DNA of 64,000 nt from Stromatinia cepivora (Eukaryota > Ascomycota > Leotiomycetes > Helotiales > Sclerotiniaceae), in assembly GCA_014898415.1 (NCBI GenBank), contig RCTD01000028.1:836120-900119 (forward strand), given 5' to 3'. Positions 61,496 to 64,000 of the stretch are shown here, one piece after another. Numbering within the stretch: position 1 is the first letter of the stretch; each line of letters opens with the position of its first letter. Made by a program: the position numbers and the translations under genes. A model generated the notes under the pieces. The model was given only the letters and a program-made list of their open reading frames with translations, did not search any database and was not told the DNA's origin.

Positions 61496-62111
61496 CGGTT
61501 TTTTAGTATCAGTAATGATTTCATTCCGACTTAGATTGGAAATATATATACATAGGAAACAATTGTAATTAAATAGCGATATGGGCTCTATTCTCTGATT
61601 TAGTCTAATGTAATTTTTTTTAAATAAAAATCAAAGAAAAAAAAGGAACACAAAGAAAAAGAATGATTGCGCAAAAAAGAATGAGGTGTTCTAAACATCG
61701 GTGCATCAGATACTATAGTTTTGGTCTTTGCGACGGTTTAATGTACCGAAGCTGTTGAATTTAAGGAAAGGTGTAGAGATGGATTTGTTCAATATTTGAA
61801 TACCATAAATTGAGACCTCGATCCTCATTATGCCGGGCTTCAATGGATTCCGATATTTCACCAAGGCAAGAGCTAATCAAGTGATTGATTTGCTTTGTAA
61901 TGAGGAAGGAAGAGGTATAATGAACTTTACAGAATAGCTAGTATGTATTAAGGCTATACGAAATACTTATATGGGATTATTCTATAATCCAATCTTGTTA
62001 CTGAGAAATATTAAGTTTTTTTTAAGACTTTTTCATACTAATATCGTCTGTAGTTATAGACGGAATTTGAATATAATGAATATTGGTAAATAGATTATCA
62101 TATCATGTATT
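61496..62111. other. Downstream intergenic DNA
   Basis: 3' flank of the 459-aa gene, AT-rich with a purine tract at 61615-61670. No supported frame. Confidence 0.45.
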
Positions 62112-62439
62112 ATATACCGCGAGAAAAGAAGATTGATGGTGATGGGAAAAATGGGAAGGAAGTCCAAGAAGGTTTTCATCTCGAACGAACTTCGGTCAAT
62201 CCGAAGAAATATAAAGCAATGGAAAACGACTGGAATGCAAACCCCCTTGAGTAGAGGATGTCTGAAAATGAAACCTTCTCTTTGCTATCATCTCATCTCA
62301 TTAAGAACACTCTCAGCAATACCTATGAATACTTGAATAGAGTGATTGATAATTTAAAAAAGCCGAAGGCTGATATGTTTGACTTCGAAACATTTATACA
62401 ACTATTCATTCAATTAGTTTCAAACTTCCTAAATTGATT
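62112..62439 (+). pseudogene. Coding-like relic, one stop
   Basis: One plus-strand frame reads about 45 codons (GFHLERTSVNPKKYKAMEND), a single TAG near 62250, then 61 codons from RMSENETFSLLSSHL to a TGA at 62437-62439. It is charged and helical. The frame has no obvious start, and the DNA around it is AT-rich, so it is probably a decayed gene. Product unknown. Confidence 0.3.
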
Positions 62440-63261
62440 AATATATTTAAAATAAGACGGAATGTTTTCAAGCATTTACTACATTTTGATTGTCGCGTTT
62501 ACTTGGAGATGGAAAAATATACACTTTTGTATATTGAAAAGCTTGAACCTTTCGAAATCAGTTCATGCTAATCTTTAAAAGTAAGACAAAATAAATTGTC
62601 AAAAAATATTCTATCGGTTTCCAACACAACATTAATAAATGGCAATGATCACATAAATTTACTCTTTTAATCAAAGAATTTCACAAAAAATTGTTTCGAA
62701 AATCCGGCGAGTTTTGGTGGAAAATCTGCCTTCCGCTTTTATCGATCGTATCTTCCCCAGGCTCAACATCAATTATCTCAAAGAAATACAGCTGGATTTC
62801 CATTAAATCTCCAGATTTTTCTTTTTATCAGTCAACGAAACACCGTCCTTTCATCACGTGTTTCAGCGTGGGCTAATGTTTCCTATACTCCGGACTAATT
62901 GCTGTCTGACAGAGGAAGGTCCGTTGGTTCATTGTTATATTATTGAATTCTAATGGAGGGAATTAATCATTGAAGATGTGGAGTCATTGCGATCACTGCA
63001 TCAATTTTATCATTCAACTTATTTGGGATTGAACTTTCTTTTTCTAATTACATTTGCAAAATCAAACATCAAAATTGTACTTGTACGCCATCGCCAAACC
63101 ACTCTGCTCCATCTTATCTACACTCGACCGAGTATTTACGCTGTATTAATATATTAAAGGAAAGAAAAGGGAACAAAAGAAAAGAAACGAGAAGCAAAAC
63201 GACGACCCAGAAAATACTCCTCCACCAACACCATCACCACAACCATCCTCCGATCATCATT
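62440..63261. other. Intergenic DNA
   Basis: No supported gene. The last 150 bp are A- and C-rich and form the 3' flank of the Ser/Pro-repeat gene. Confidence 0.45.
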
Positions 63262-63993
63262 TCAATCAATGATGATTGAGCCATCCATGTTTGAGTCGTA
63301 ATTATGCTCAAGCGTATAGGCGTTCAACAACCAACTGACTTCGGATTGATCGGCATCGAAATCCATATCCACATCCATGTCCATGGACTCAGAGGCCTCT
63401 GCCTCAGTATTCTGAGCCTCAATGGCGCCGGAATCCGCAGACTCATCGAGAGCTGAGACCGAGGAGGAAGAGACCGAGGAAGAAGGGACCGAGGAAGAAG
63501 GGACCGAGGAAGAAGGGACCGAGGAGGAAGGGACCGAGGAGGAAGAAGGCGGGGAGGAAGAGACCGAGGAGGAAGAAGGCGGGGAGGGAGGGGCCGAGGA
63601 GGGAGGGGCCGAGGAGGGAGGGGCCGAGGAGAGAGGGGCTGAGGAGGGAGGGGCCGAGGAGAGAGGAGTAGCACCCCGCAGAGCAGTCTGCAAAGAAGCC
63701 GATTGCATCTCACGATCCTGGAGGGGGTCGAGAGATAGCGGAAGAACAAAAGGAACGGGAGGAGAGGAGTCGGAAGGGAGGCGGAAAGTAGGAGGGGAAG
63801 AACCACGCCAGGAGGTGGGACGTGGTCTTTGGGTGTTGTCCTGAGCCACAGGATCAACTATAGGACCACCGCTGGCTGGGCGGGGAACCGAAGCTATAGG
63901 GGGACTATGACCAATCCGAAGTCGAGGACGAGGGACGCCAACATTACCGGCACTCCAGATTATTGGGAGCTGGCCAAAATCGGCACCAACCAT
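63262..63993 (-). CDS. Ser/Pro-repeat protein, 3' part of a gene running off the window
   Basis: The frame is open from the window's right end to TGA at 63262. The first in-frame ATG is at 63993, but TTACAG, a good splice acceptor, sits exactly at the window edge, so this is probably a last exon. The order is a Pro/Arg-rich part, then from about residue 108 two low-complexity arrays (SSAPP-type, then PSSSV-type) to about residue 182, then an acidic tail (SMDMDVDMDFDADQSEVSWL). The tail resembles a short acidic activation-like segment, but that is only composition. No domain or membrane segment. It is disordered; function unknown. Other frames are also open because of the 15-bp repeat, but this one alone continues into ordinary sequence on both sides. 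Confidence 0.6.
   Translation of the reverse strand: MVGADFGQLPIIWSAGNVGVPRPRLRIGHSPPIASVPRPASGGPIVDPVAQDNTQRPRPTSWRGSSPPTFRLPSDSSPPVPFVLPLSLDPLQDREMQSASLQTALRGATPLSSAPPSSAPLSSAPPSSAPPSSAPPSPPSSSSVSSSPPSSSSVPSSSVPSSSVPSSSVPSSSVSSSSVSALDESADSGAIEAQNTEAEASESMDMDVDMDFDADQSEVSWLLNAYTLEHNYDSNMDGSIIID
63456..63664. repeat. 15-bp coding minisatellite, two arrays
   Basis: At 63456-63550 the unit is GACCGAGGAAGAAGG with few changes. At about 63585-63664 the unit is GGGGCCGAGGAGGGA. The unit length is a multiple of three, so unit gains or losses keep the reading frame of the overlapping Ser/Pro-rich protein. Confidence 0.9.
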
Positions 63994-64000
63994 CCTGTAA

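Overview
This window looks like nuclear DNA of a filamentous ascomycete (Pezizomycotina), most likely a Leotiomycete of the Botrytis/Sclerotinia kind. The evidence is short introns (about 50-130 bp) with GTAAGT-like donors and CTAAC-type branch sites, pyrimidine-rich gene-flanking DNA, a LaeA-like methyltransferase, a DHA1 drug transporter, and alternation of gene-bearing DNA with very AT-rich islands. In those islands transposons carry C-to-T/G-to-A transitions, the footprint of repeat-induced point mutation (RIP). The lineage is inference; no rRNA or barcode is present.

Layout. 1-10.2 kb: AT-rich graveyard with a 92-bp minisatellite, a minus-strand Ty1/copia remnant (copy A) with its LTR, a plus-strand copia remnant of another family (copy B), and a dead Tc1/mariner transposase. 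11.2-14.8 kb: two copies of one inverted-repeat element. 16-18.1 kb: multi-exon gene with a dsRNA-binding-like N-terminus and a C-terminal Cys4 motif. 18-26 kb: sparse small genes and gene debris, including a convincing two-exon 144-aa protein. 26.2-27.9 kb: intact MFS transporter. 28-33.2 kb: intergenic. 33.17-41.04 kb: complete copia element with LTRs, target duplication, primer site and polypurine tract, interrupted by a second, inverted LTR element with its own target duplication. 42.5-44 kb: LaeA-like methyltransferase, at least seven exons. 44-57 kb: mostly intergenic DNA with microsatellites, a 74-aa cysteine-rich protein, a small AT-rich island and minor coding-like pieces. 57.5-58.8 kb: O-methyltransferase pseudogene. 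60.1-61.5 kb: intact intronless 459-aa protein of unknown function. 63.3-64 kb: end of a Ser/Pro-repeat protein running off the window.

How it fits together. The genes do not form one obvious pathway. The O-methyltransferase pseudogene, the 459-aa protein, the LaeA-like methyltransferase and the transporter are types often seen in fungal secondary metabolism, so the right part may be an eroding metabolite locus; that is inference. The clearest structural story is nested retrotransposition with RIP. The least explained intact gene is the 459-aa protein. Exon limits were set by reading splice signals and frame by eye; those not resolved are flagged.
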